In this document: piece by piece, positions 1 to 5,029 of the stretch
Position numbering within the stretch: position 1 is the stretch's first letter
Layout: the number at the start of each line of letters is the position of its first letter
From: Acidimicrobiia bacterium
GTDB lineage: Bacteria; Actinomycetota; Acidimicrobiia; IMCC26256; BP-133
Direction of reading: 5' to 3'
Assembly: GCA_025934385.1 (NCBI GenBank)
Contig: JAICYE010000220.1
Coordinates: forward strand, 1-5,029
DNA: 5,029 nt
Position numbers and translations under genes: made by a program
Notes under the pieces: model-generated
Databases searched by the model: none
Told to the model about the DNA's origin: nothing
Seen by the model: only the letters and a program-made list of their open reading frames with translations

Positions 1-46
1 CGTAGCCCTTCTCGGCGTTGAACCACTTCACTACTCCAACCGGCAC
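1..46 (-). CDS. Cold-shock domain protein, N-terminal fragment (cut by window edge)
   Basis: The reverse strand from base 46 reads GTG then [15 protein letters not shown], after which the window ends. The [10 protein letters not shown] stretch is the start of the bacterial cold-shock domain, covering the first beta strand and the lead into RNP1. Family members are about 65-70 residue OB-fold proteins that bind single-stranded RNA/DNA, act as RNA chaperones and affect transcription and translation at low temperature or in growth transitions. The GTG start is supported by a perfect AGGAGG seven bases upstream, and the protein start matches the family's usual length before KWFN. Only 15 codons are visible, so the remaining fold, including most of RNP1 and all of RNP2, cannot be checked. 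It is divergent from rpsR. Which csp paralogue it is cannot be told. Confidence 0.88.
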   Translation of the reverse strand, partial: MPVGVVKWFNAEKGY

Positions 47-53
47 GACCGTT

Positions 54-59
54 CCTCCT
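54..59 (-). promoter_or_regulatory. Shine-Dalgarno site of the cold-shock gene
   Basis: On the minus strand the hexamer AGGAGG lies seven bases before the GTG at 46-44. It is a perfect anti-16S match at good spacing. It fixes the non-ATG start and rules out the second in-frame GTG five codons on. Confidence 0.85.
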
Positions 60-65
60 GCTTGC

Positions 66-84
66 GGTACGGGCGCACCGTACC
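66..84. repeat. Perfect inverted repeat, possible operator or 5' UTR hairpin of the cold-shock gene
   Basis: GGTACGG (66-72) and CCGTACC (78-84) are perfect complements separated by five bases (GCGCA). The dyad lies 20 bases before the cold-shock start and overlaps the candidate minus-strand -10 hexamer at 77-82. It could be a repressor operator, or a hairpin at the 5' end of the csp transcript if transcription starts further upstream. A 7-bp GC-rich dyad can also arise by chance, so a function is inferred from position only. Confidence 0.45.
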
Positions 85-85
85 A
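77..85 (-). promoter_or_regulatory. Candidate extended -10 promoter of the cold-shock gene
   Basis: On the minus strand TGG-TACGGT has the extended -10 form (TG, one base, then a TAnnnT hexamer). It would start transcription near base 70, leaving a 5' leader of about 24 bases with the AGGAGG inside it. I see no good -35 hexamer at the expected distance. The call rests on the -10 and its position. Confidence 0.35.
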
Positions 86-136
86 GGCAGGCTCGCCGCC
101 ATGGCACGCGGGCCTGACGGTTCGCGCCCCCGGCGC

Positions 137-145
137 TGCTACGCT
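137..145 (+). promoter_or_regulatory. Candidate extended -10 promoter of the rpsR-thrS operon
   Basis: TGC-TACGCT has the extended -10 layout, and TACGCT is a plausible actinobacterial -10. Transcription would begin near base 152, giving a leader of about 24 bases before the rpsR ATG with the ribosome site in it. A weak -35-like CTGACG at 114-119 sits 20 bases upstream, longer than the usual 16-18. The call therefore leans on the extended -10 alone. Confidence 0.4.
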
Positions 146-163
146 CGCGGGCCGTTCACTCAC

Positions 164-170
164 GAGGGAG
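164..170 (+). promoter_or_regulatory. Shine-Dalgarno site of rpsR
   Basis: GAGGGAG lies five bases before the ATG at 176. It selects that ATG over upstream in-frame starts, including the ones that would extend the protein back to base 62, and over the adjacent TTG at 173. Confidence 0.75.
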
Positions 171-175
171 TCTTG

Positions 176-670
176 ATGGCCCGCAACAACGATCGCAGCC
201 GAGGCTCGAAGCGGGCGCCGACCGCGGCCGCCATGCGCCCCCGCCGGGGCAAGCCCAAGGTCTGCATCTTCTGCCGGGACTCGATTCCCTGGGTCGACTA
301 CAAGGACGCCAACCTCCTCGGCCGCTTCCTCTCGGAGCGGGCGAAGATCAAGGCCCGCCGGACGACGGGCAACTGCAACCGCCACCAGCGGGAAGTGGCC
401 GTGGCCATCAAGACCGCCCGGGAGCTGGCCCTCCTGCCCTACGCCAAGCGCACGGTGGCGGAGCGGCTCGGCGGGCGGGGCGGGCGGGGCGGCCGGGGCG
501 GTCCCGGAGTTCCCGGAGGTCCTCGCGGTCCCCGTGAGGAGCAGGTCGAGGCCGCCGGCTTCGAGGCCGCCGTCGAGGCGGCCGACATCGAGGCCGAGGG
601 CCTCGACGAGGTCGAGATCGGCGACGCTGCCACAGTTTCTGATGGCGCCGCCGACGAAGACGAGGGCTGA
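176..670 (+). CDS. rpsR: 30S ribosomal protein bS18, zinc-binding form with long C-terminal extension
   Basis: This is bS18, a small-subunit protein of the 30S platform that pairs with bS6 near the mRNA exit side. Residues about 28-92 are the conserved S18 core: VCIFC at 29-33, WVDYKD at 39-44, [12 protein letters not shown] at 47-58, and ALLPYAKR at 85-92. The CxxC (C30, C33) with C67 and H70 forms the zinc-ligand set of the C+ type. Most S18 proteins end a few residues after ALLPY, at about 75-90 residues. This one is 164 residues. Residues about 99-120 are Gly/Arg-rich with three GGR-type repeats and a short collagen-like GPGVPGG stretch, and about 121-164 are strongly acidic (Glu/Asp/Ala). 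Codon use in the tail keeps GC at third positions until about base 624, so it looks truly coded. The end overlaps the likely thrS start. Neighbours rpsF, ssb and rplI, the usual partners of rpsR, are absent here. Confidence 0.93.
   Translation: MARNNDRSRGSKRAPTAAAMRPRRGKPKVCIFCRDSIPWVDYKDANLLGRFLSERAKIKARRTTGNCNRHQREVAVAIKTARELALLPYAKRTVAERLGGRGGRGGRGGPGVPGGPRGPREEQVEAAGFEAAVEAADIEAEGLDEVEIGDAATVSDGAADEDEG
470..492 (+). repeat. 9-bp tandem repeat with G-quadruplex motif inside rpsR
   Basis: A 9-base unit (GCGGGCGGG) repeats about two and a half times and codes for the Gly-Gly-Arg repeats at the start of the bS18 tail. Bases 473-489 give four G-runs (3, 4, 3 and 4 Gs) separated by single C bases. 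This fits the strict G3+N1-7 quadruplex pattern with the shortest loops, on the coding (mRNA-like) strand. Whether it folds in the cell is unknown. Competing C-rich pairing is possible. Confidence 0.7.
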
Positions 671-2639
671 TCCCGCCAAGGTGCCCGACCAGGTCACGGT
701 CAAGCTTCCCGACGGTTCGACCCGCCAGTACCCCGCCGGCGTGACCCCGGCCGAGGTCGCCGCCTCCATCGGGCGGCGGCTGGCCGACGCCGCCGTCGCC
801 GCCGCCGTCGACGGGATGACCGTCGACCTCGACCGGCCGATCGCGGCCGACGCCGAAGTGGCCATCCTCACCGCCGACTCGCCCGACGGCCTCTACGTGC
901 TGCGGCACTCCACCGCCCACGTCCTCGCCCAGGCCGTCCTCGACCTGTTCCCCGGCGCCCGCTACGCCATCGGGCCCCCCATCGCCGACGGCTTCTACTA
1001 CGACTTCGAACTGCCCGGGGGCGCCCATTTCACCGAGGGCGACCTGGAGCGGATCGACGCCCGCATGCGGGAGATCATCGGTGAGGCGCAGCCGTTCGTC
1101 CGGGAGGAGATGGACAAGACGGCCGGGCTCGAGCTCTTCGCCGACCAGCCGTTCAAGCGGGAGATCATCGAGGGAGCCGAGAGCACCGAGGGCGCCGAGG
1201 CCGGCGTCGTGTCGGTGTACCGGAACCCGAAGAACGGTGACGGCTTCGTGGACCTGTGCCGCGGCCCGCACGTCCCCCACACCAAACGGCTCGGCGCCTT
1301 CAAGCTGATGAAGGTGGCCGGCGCCTACTGGCGGGGCGACGAGAAGCGCCCGATGCTGCAGCGCATCTACGGCACCGCCTGGCCGTCGAAGAAGGAGCTC
1401 GACGACCACCTCCACCGCCTGGCCGAGGCCGAACGGCGCGACCACCGCAAGCTCGGCGTGGAGCTCGACCTGATCTCGTTTCCCGACGAGATCGGCGGCG
1501 GGCTGGCGGTGTGGCACCCGAAGGGTGCGATGGTCCGCAAGCAGATGGAGGACTTCTCCCGGGCCGAGCACGAGGCGGCCGGCTACGAGTTCGTCTTCAC
1601 ACCCCATCTCACGAAGTCGACGCTGTTCGAGACCAGCGGGCACCTCGACTTCTACGCCGACGGGATGTACCCCCCGATGGAGATGGAGGGGGCGAAGTAC
1701 TACCCGAAGCCGATGAACTGCCCGATGCACTGCCTGATCTTCGGGTCGCGCACCCGCTCCTACCGGGAGCTACCGCTGCGCCTGTTCGAGTTCGGGACGG
1801 TGTACCGCTACGAGCGCTCCGGCGTGCTCCACGGCCTCCTCCGCACCCGGGGCTTCACCCAGGACGACAGCCACATCTACGTCGCTCCGGGGCAGATCGT
1901 GCCGGAGCTCACGTCGCTGCTGGCCTTCGTGCTCAAGGTGCTGCGGACGTTCGGCTTCGAGAAGTTCGAGGCCGAGCTGTCGACCCGGCCGGAGGGGAAG
2001 TCGGTCGGCTCCGACGAGGACTGGGAACGGGCCACCGAGGCGCTGCACGCGGCGCTGCGCCAGGCCGGCCTGCCGTACACGGTGGCCGAGGGCGAGGGCG
2101 CGTTCTACGGCCCCAAGATCGACGTGCACCTCCACGACGCCATCGGCCGGCGCTGGCAGCTCTCCACGCTCCAGGTCGACTTCAACCACCCGATCCGATT
2201 CGACCTCACCTACGTCGGTGAGGACAACGAGCGGCACCGGCCGATCATGATCCACCGGGCCCTGTTCGGGTCGGTGGAACGGTTCTTCGGGATCCTCGTC
2301 GAGCACTACGCCGGCGCCTTCCCCGCCTGGCTGGCGCCGGTGCAGGTACTGGTGCTGCCGGTGGCCGACCGGCACGACGAGTACGCCGGCAGTGTGGCGG
2401 GGACGTTGCGGGGCAAGGGGTTCCGGGCCGAGACGACCGACGCCACCCACGACACGCTGGGCGCCCGGGTCCGCAAGGGGAAGCTGGAGAAGATCCCCTA
2501 CCTGCTGGTCGTGGGCGACGCCGATGTGGAGGGACGGACCGTCGGCGTGAACGTGCGGGGCTCCGACCGACCCGAGCGCGACGTCCCGCTCGACGACTTC
2601 GTCGCCCGACTGGCCGCCGAGGTGGCGGCCCGCTCCTGA
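642..2639 (+). CDS. thrS: Threonine--tRNA ligase (ThrRS)
   Basis: Class II synthetase that activates threonine with ATP and charges tRNA-Thr in the cytoplasm. From the ATG at 642 it is 665 residues, against 642 in E. coli. Domains in order: TGS at about 17-81; editing domain, with the HxxxH motif H89/H93 in RHSTAH and C206/H210 in DLCRGPHV, so clearance of mischarged serine looks intact; catalytic core with zinc ligands C360 (NCPMHC), H411 (DDSHIY) and H538 (MIHRAL); motif 2 arginine R389 (VYRYE) with R401; motif 3 arginine R547 (GSVERF); anticodon-binding domain from about 564. The start is uncertain. ATG 642 overlaps rpsR by 29 bases, lacks a Shine-Dalgarno site, but follows a short A/T-richer stretch. 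GTG 681, 13 codons on, has a GAGGG 14 bases before it and leaves an N-terminus closer to E. coli's. Translation is probably coupled to rpsR. The HIT gene follows after one base. Confidence 0.97.
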   Translation: MAPPTKTRADPAKVPDQVTVKLPDGSTRQYPAGVTPAEVAASIGRRLADAAVAAAVDGMTVDLDRPIAADAEVAILTADSPDGLYVLRHSTAHVLAQAVLDLFPGARYAIGPPIADGFYYDFELPGGAHFTEGDLERIDARMREIIGEAQPFVREEMDKTAGLELFADQPFKREIIEGAESTEGAEAGVVSVYRNPKNGDGFVDLCRGPHVPHTKRLGAFKLMKVAGAYWRGDEKRPMLQRIYGTAWPSKKELDDHLHRLAEAERRDHRKLGVELDLISFPDEIGGGLAVWHPKGAMVRKQMEDFSRAEHEAAGYEFVFTPHLTKSTLFETSGHLDFYADGMYPPMEMEGAKYYPKPMNCPMHCLIFGSRTRSYRELPLRLFEFGTVYRYERSGVLHGLLRTRGFTQDDSHIYVAPGQIVPELTSLLAFVLKVLRTFGFEKFEAELSTRPEGKSVGSDEDWERATEALHAALRQAGLPYTVAEGEGAFYGPKIDVHLHDAIGRRWQLSTLQVDFNHPIRFDLTYVGEDNERHRPIMIHRALFGSVERFFGILVEHYAGAFPAWLAPVQVLVLPVADRHDEYAGSVAGTLRGKGFRAETTDATHDTLGARVRKGKLEKIPYLLVVGDADVEGRTVGVNVRGSDRPERDVPLDDFVARLAAEVAARS

Positions 2640-2640
2640 C

Positions 2641-3141
2641 ATGGCTGCGGCGATGGATCGGCTCTGGGCCGGCTGGCGGTCGGACTACGTCGCCGGCATC
2701 GCGGAGGGGGAGGACGGCTGCCTGTTCTGTACGCTGCTGGCCGGCGAAGACGAGGAGTCGCTGATCCTGGAGCGGACGCCACTGAGCTTCACCGTTCTGA
2801 ACGCATTCCCGTACACCTCAGGTCATCTCATGGTGGCGCCGGTACGGCACGAGGCGGAGTTGAACGGGCTGTCGGCCGAGGAGGGCGCGGCGCTGTTCGC
2901 CGGGCTGCAGCGGGCGACGCGGGGCTTGCGCGACGTCAGCCGTCCGGATGGGTTCAACGCCGGGGCCAACCTCGGCCGGGAAGCGGGCGCCGGTGTGCCG
3001 GGCCATCTCCACTTCCACGTCGTCCCCCGCTGGGGCGGTGACACGAACTTCATGACGTCGGTGGCCGAGGTTCGGGTGATCCCCGAGGACCTCCGGACCA
3101 CCTGGAAGAAGCTCCGGGCCGTCTGGCCCCCGCTCCCATGA
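2641..3141 (+). CDS. HIT-domain protein, probable Ap4A phosphorylase/hydrolase
   Basis: A 166-residue histidine-triad protein. It opens with RLWAGWRSDYV (residues 7-17), the lead-in of the actinobacterial HIT group, then LFC (28-30), SGHLMVAPVRH (60-70) and the catalytic triad H122-L-H124-F-H126-V-V within PGHLHFHVVPRW. The middle histidine normally attacks the alpha phosphate and forms a nucleotidyl intermediate. This group includes mycobacterial Ap4A phosphorylase, which lies directly after thrS there too, so cleavage of diadenosine tetraphosphate is the best guess. Phosphorylase versus hydrolase, and the preferred nucleotide, cannot be read from sequence. Its start lies one base after the thrS stop; an in-frame ATG at 2653 would remove MAAA and is also possible. 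It overlaps the next gene by ATGA. Because synthetases make Ap4A as a side product, co-expression with thrS makes sense (inference). Confidence 0.9.
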   Translation: MAAAMDRLWAGWRSDYVAGIAEGEDGCLFCTLLAGEDEESLILERTPLSFTVLNAFPYTSGHLMVAPVRHEAELNGLSAEEGAALFAGLQRATRGLRDVSRPDGFNAGANLGREAGAGVPGHLHFHVVPRWGGDTNFMTSVAEVRVIPEDLRTTWKKLRAVWPPLP

Positions 3142-3656
3142 CCGACGAGGACGGCAGCGCGCCGCGGGGCCCCGACGAGCTCCCCGAGGAGCTCGACATC
3201 ACGGTTGCCCGGCCCTACAAGGTTCCCGACAACCGCAAGCGCCGCGTCGCCGCCACCTGCTACGTCGCCGCCGCGCTGGCCTGCGGGGCGGGGGCGGTGA
3301 GCTCCGGCAACGGCGGGTTGCTGGCGGCGGCGGTGTTCCTGGCGCTGGCGGCCCTGTACCACCTGGCCGCCGCCTGGCCGCTGCAGCTCGACGAGACCGC
3401 CGCTCTGGCCGCTTCGGCCGCCAAGGTCGGATTCCCCGTCGGCCACGCCTCAGCCCAGCTGGCCTGGCGGGGGCTCCGGAGCCGCCCGGTCTGGCGGGTC
3501 CTGCTGTACTCGGCCGACGAGCCGCCCTCGAAGCGGGGCCTCGTCGAGCTCGACGCCGTCGACGGCGAGATTCTCGGCTCCTACACCGAGGACAACCCCG
3601 AGGACTGGTCGGCCTACGGGTTCTCGCCCCGCTCGTCGGGCGGCGCCGCTTCCTGA
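3138..3656 (+). CDS. Hypothetical small membrane protein with PepSY-like C-terminus
   Basis: I do not recognise a named family for this 172-residue protein. Residues 1-36 are hydrophilic, acidic at first and then basic (DNRKRR at 31-36). Two predicted membrane helices follow at about 37-54 and 59-79, separated by a short SSGNGG turn. The C-terminal part (about 85-160) is soluble. Its ASAQLAWRG, then WRVLLY, then VELDAVDGEIL (136-146) resembles the helix-strand-strand pattern of a PepSY domain, in which a strand ending in D-x-x-x-G-E closes the repeat. That is a pattern match only. The basic segment before helix 1 suggests the N-terminus is cytoplasmic and, with two helices, the C-terminus too. 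The ATG overlaps the HIT stop (ATGA), so it is probably translated with the operon. Its last 43 bases overlap the end of the opposing gene. Confidence 0.8.
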   Translation: MTDEDGSAPRGPDELPEELDITVARPYKVPDNRKRRVAATCYVAAALACGAGAVSSGNGGLLAAAVFLALAALYHLAAAWPLQLDETAALAASAAKVGFPVGHASAQLAWRGLRSRPVWRVLLYSADEPPSKRGLVELDAVDGEILGSYTEDNPEDWSAYGFSPRSSGGAAS

Positions 3657-5029
3657 GCGGCTTCGCCGCTCGGTGACGGCGGCTCATCCGCCCCGCCGGT
3701 CGCCCCGGCGGGAGGTGGCGTTTCCGGGAGCAGCCAGGCGCTCGGTCCGCCGGCGGACGGCGGCGATGACGGTGCTGGCGGCGCCGTGAATGGCCCACCA
3801 GCGGGCGGCGGCGCGGACGGAGCAGGGCCGGCTGGGGGAGGGCCGGCGGCGGGCGGGCCCGCGGCGGGCGGGCCGGCGTCGGCCGAGGCGACGACCGGCC
3901 AGCGGGCGCCGTGGCGGACGGCCCATACGGCGGCGGCGCCGACACCGCCGATCAGGCCCCAGAGGAGGCCGAGGCCCAGCACGCTGCCCGGATCGGGCCG
4001 GGCGAGAACTGCGGCGCCGTGGACGCTGCGCCGCAGTTCCGCCGGTGGCGCGCTGAACCAGCCGCTGTCGCGGTTCGGCCCGACGTAGGCGACGAGCGTG
4101 ACCCGGCCGACCAGCGCCGCCAGCCAGGCGGTGCCGGCGAAGCCGGCCGCCACCACCGCCCCGGTGGTCAGGGCCCGCTGCTCGTCGGCCGGATGGTCGC
4201 GCTCCAGCCGCCGCCACACGGCCAGCCCCACGAGCGCCGGAGCCGCCAGCAGCACGACGAACAGCCACAGCGGCGCCGCACCGCTGTCGGGCCGGGCGGG
4301 GAGACCGAAGTGCAGCAGGCTGGAATGGCCGGTGACCCCGGCCAGCGCCGCCCCCATGGCGGCGTCGGCCAGCGCCGCCCCCAGGCTCAGGCCCACGACC
4401 GGGAACCCGATGAGGAGCCCGATCCGTTCGCCACCGCCGTCGGCCACGACGAGGCCGAAGACGAGCCCGACGACGGCCAGGCCCGCCGCCAGCAGACCGA
4501 AGGCCACGGCGCCGTCGCCGGCCATGTGCTTGAACGGCCGCCACCGCAGCATGACGTCGGCGCGCCCCTCGAACACCCGCACCGCCCGCCGCCGAAGCGC
4601 CAGCCAGGCCCAGAACCAGATGAGCACCGACGTGTAGAACCACACCTCGCCGCCGTTGAGGCTGCTGCCGAAGCTCGACCGGCCCCGGGGGTCACCGCCG
4701 GCGACGATTCCGGCCATGACGCCGAGGGCGATCCCGGTCGTGACGGCCAGCTTGGCGGCATAGCCGATCCGCCGTCGGCGGTCGTCAGCCAGCCGGGGCC
4801 AGGCGAAGCGCATCGCCGCCTCGGTGGCCAGCCCGCCGGCGAAGGCCCAGACCAGCGGCAGGAACGACACGGCCAGCGCCGTTCCCGTCGGGCTCCGACA
4901 GGCGGCCACCGTCCGGGCCCCGAAGGCGGCGAAGGCCAGATGGGCGCCGACGCCGGCGCCGCAGGGGAGGGCGTCGGCGTTCCCGGAGACGGCCACGGCG
5001 GCGACGGCCCCGACGATCACCGACACGGC
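3614..5029 (-). CDS. Multi-pass membrane protein with Pro/Ala/Gly-rich C-terminal tail (N-terminus beyond window)
   Basis: The frame is open from the right edge to a TAG at 3616-3614, about 470 residues from the GTG at 5026. That GTG is probably not the true start, since it falls directly in a hydrophobic segment and no ribosome site can be seen. Counting from it, hydrophobic segments lie at about 2-13, 22-42, 48-66, 88-110, 127-145, 171-195, 201-229, 251-270, 287-314 and 346-369, so roughly nine or ten membrane helices. Residues about 381-470 are a low-complexity tail rich in Pro, Ala and Gly (GPPAA repeats), ending acidic. Codon use is strongly GC at third positions throughout, supporting real coding. 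I see no transporter signature, catalytic motif or known domain and assign no function. It converges on the thrS operon and overlaps its last gene by 43 bases. Confidence 0.8.
   Translation of the reverse strand, partial: AVSVIVGAVAAVAVSGNADALPCGAGVGAHLAFAAFGARTVAACRSPTGTALAVSFLPLVWAFAGGLATEAAMRFAWPRLADDRRRRIGYAAKLAVTTGIALGVMAGIVAGGDPRGRSSFGSSLNGGEVWFYTSVLIWFWAWLALRRRAVRVFEGRADVMLRWRPFKHMAGDGAVAFGLLAAGLAVVGLVFGLVVADGGGERIGLLIGFPVVGLSLGAALADAAMGAALAGVTGHSSLLHFGLPARPDSGAAPLWLFVVLLAAPALVGLAVWRRLERDHPADEQRALTTGAVVAAGFAGTAWLAALVGRVTLVAYVGPNRDSGWFSAPPAELRRSVHGAAVLARPDPGSVLGLGLLWGLIGGVGAAAVWAVRHGARWPVVASADAGPPAAGPPAAGPPPAGPAPSAPPPAGGPFTAPPAPSSPPSAGGPSAWLLPETPPPAGATGGADEPPSPSGEAAQEAAPPDERGENP
3653..3712 (+). 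terminator. Tandem GC-rich hairpins after the operon, possible terminator
   Basis: Hairpin 1 pairs 3653-3661 with 3665-3673 (nine pairs, one of them G-U, loop TTC) and spans the TGA stop of the last plus-strand gene. Hairpin 2 pairs 3692-3699 (CCCGCCGG) with 3705-3712 (CCGGCGGG), eight perfect pairs and a five-base loop. Neither is followed by a T run, so a classical intrinsic terminator is not shown. U-less hairpins have been proposed as terminators in high-GC actinobacteria. The region is also coding on the minus strand, and such GC content makes hairpins common, so confidence is low. Confidence 0.35.
3846..3874 (-). repeat. 15-bp tandem repeat coding GPPAA units
   Basis: Bases 3846-3860 repeat almost exactly at 3861-3874 (period 15, 14 consecutive matches). 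On the minus strand the unit codes for Gly-Pro-Pro-Ala-Ala in the low-complexity tail of the membrane protein. It is a likely place for slippage and length change between strains. Confidence 0.7.

Noticed and set aside
62..175. Upstream extension of rpsR to a TTG at 62
   Set aside because: The GAGGGAG before ATG 176, a candidate promoter at 137-145 inside the extension, and S18 family N-termini all favour 176.
534..641. Upstream extension of thrS to a start at 534
   Set aside because: The added residues are Arg/Ser/Pro repeats read out of frame from the bS18 tail, and ThrRS proteins begin at the TGS domain.
642..700. T-box or other tRNA-sensing leader for thrS
   Set aside because: There is no untranslated leader; thrS starts inside or directly after rpsR, leaving no room for a T-box.
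408..1730. 440-codon open frame on the minus strand antisense to rpsR/thrS
   Set aside because: The plus strand codes for unmistakable bS18 and ThrRS here. The minus product is a low-complexity Val/Gly/Arg-rich protein with no family features, as expected of an open shadow frame in high-GC DNA.
1256..2221. 321-codon plus-strand frame inside thrS
   Set aside because: It is out of frame with conserved ThrRS motifs and its product is Arg/Pro/Ala-rich noise.
1770..2642. 290-codon minus-strand open frame antisense to the thrS 3' half
   Set aside because: It lies opposite conserved ThrRS catalytic and anticodon-binding sequence and shows no domain or ribosome site. It is a GC-driven shadow.
3786..4637. 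Plus-strand open frames opposite the membrane protein (3786-4088 and 4098-4637)
   Set aside because: The minus-strand frame has better third-position GC and a coherent membrane-helix pattern; the plus products are Ala/Pro/Ser/Arg-rich low complexity.
1..5029. tRNA, rRNA, CRISPR array, insertion sequence or attachment site
   Set aside because: I found no regularly spaced repeats, transposase motifs, terminal inverted repeats or cloverleaf-like sequence; the window is almost fully covered by ordinary coding sequence.

Overview
This window comes from a very GC-rich bacterial chromosome, by eye roughly 70% G+C, with nearly every third codon position G or C. The threonyl-tRNA synthetase reads as actinobacterial: its zinc-ligand motif is NCPMHC, and it is followed by a HIT-domain gene, the same order I know from Mycobacterium (thrS, then a HIT-type Ap4A phosphorylase). 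A deep-branching high-GC actinobacterium such as Acidimicrobiia is a reasonable guess, but an inference only.

Layout. Bases 1-46 (minus strand) are the first 15 codons of a cold-shock protein running off the left edge. A divergent intergenic region (47-175) holds a candidate promoter for each direction and a clear 7-bp inverted repeat over the minus-strand promoter. A tightly packed plus-strand cluster follows: rpsR (bS18, zinc-binding form with an unusual ~70-residue tail), thrS overlapping the end of rpsR, a HIT-family nucleotide hydrolase/phosphorylase one base after thrS, and a small two-helix membrane protein with a PepSY-like C-terminus overlapping the HIT gene by ATGA. The spacing suggests one operon. 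From the right edge, a large multi-pass membrane protein with a Pro/Ala/Gly-rich tail is coded on the minus strand. It converges on the operon, and the last 43 bases of the two genes overlap antiparallel. Two GC-rich hairpins lie just after the operon's last stop.

How the genes work together. The core is translation: a 30S ribosomal protein, an aminoacyl-tRNA synthetase, and a HIT enzyme of the group that degrades Ap4A, a known by-product of aminoacyl-tRNA synthetases. The small membrane protein has no assigned role, nor does the large one. The window contains no tRNA, rRNA, CRISPR, insertion sequence or phage signal. I do not see a convincing new system. The most unusual items are the bS18 tail with its G-quadruplex-type repeat, the dyad over the csp promoter, and the convergent gene overlap.
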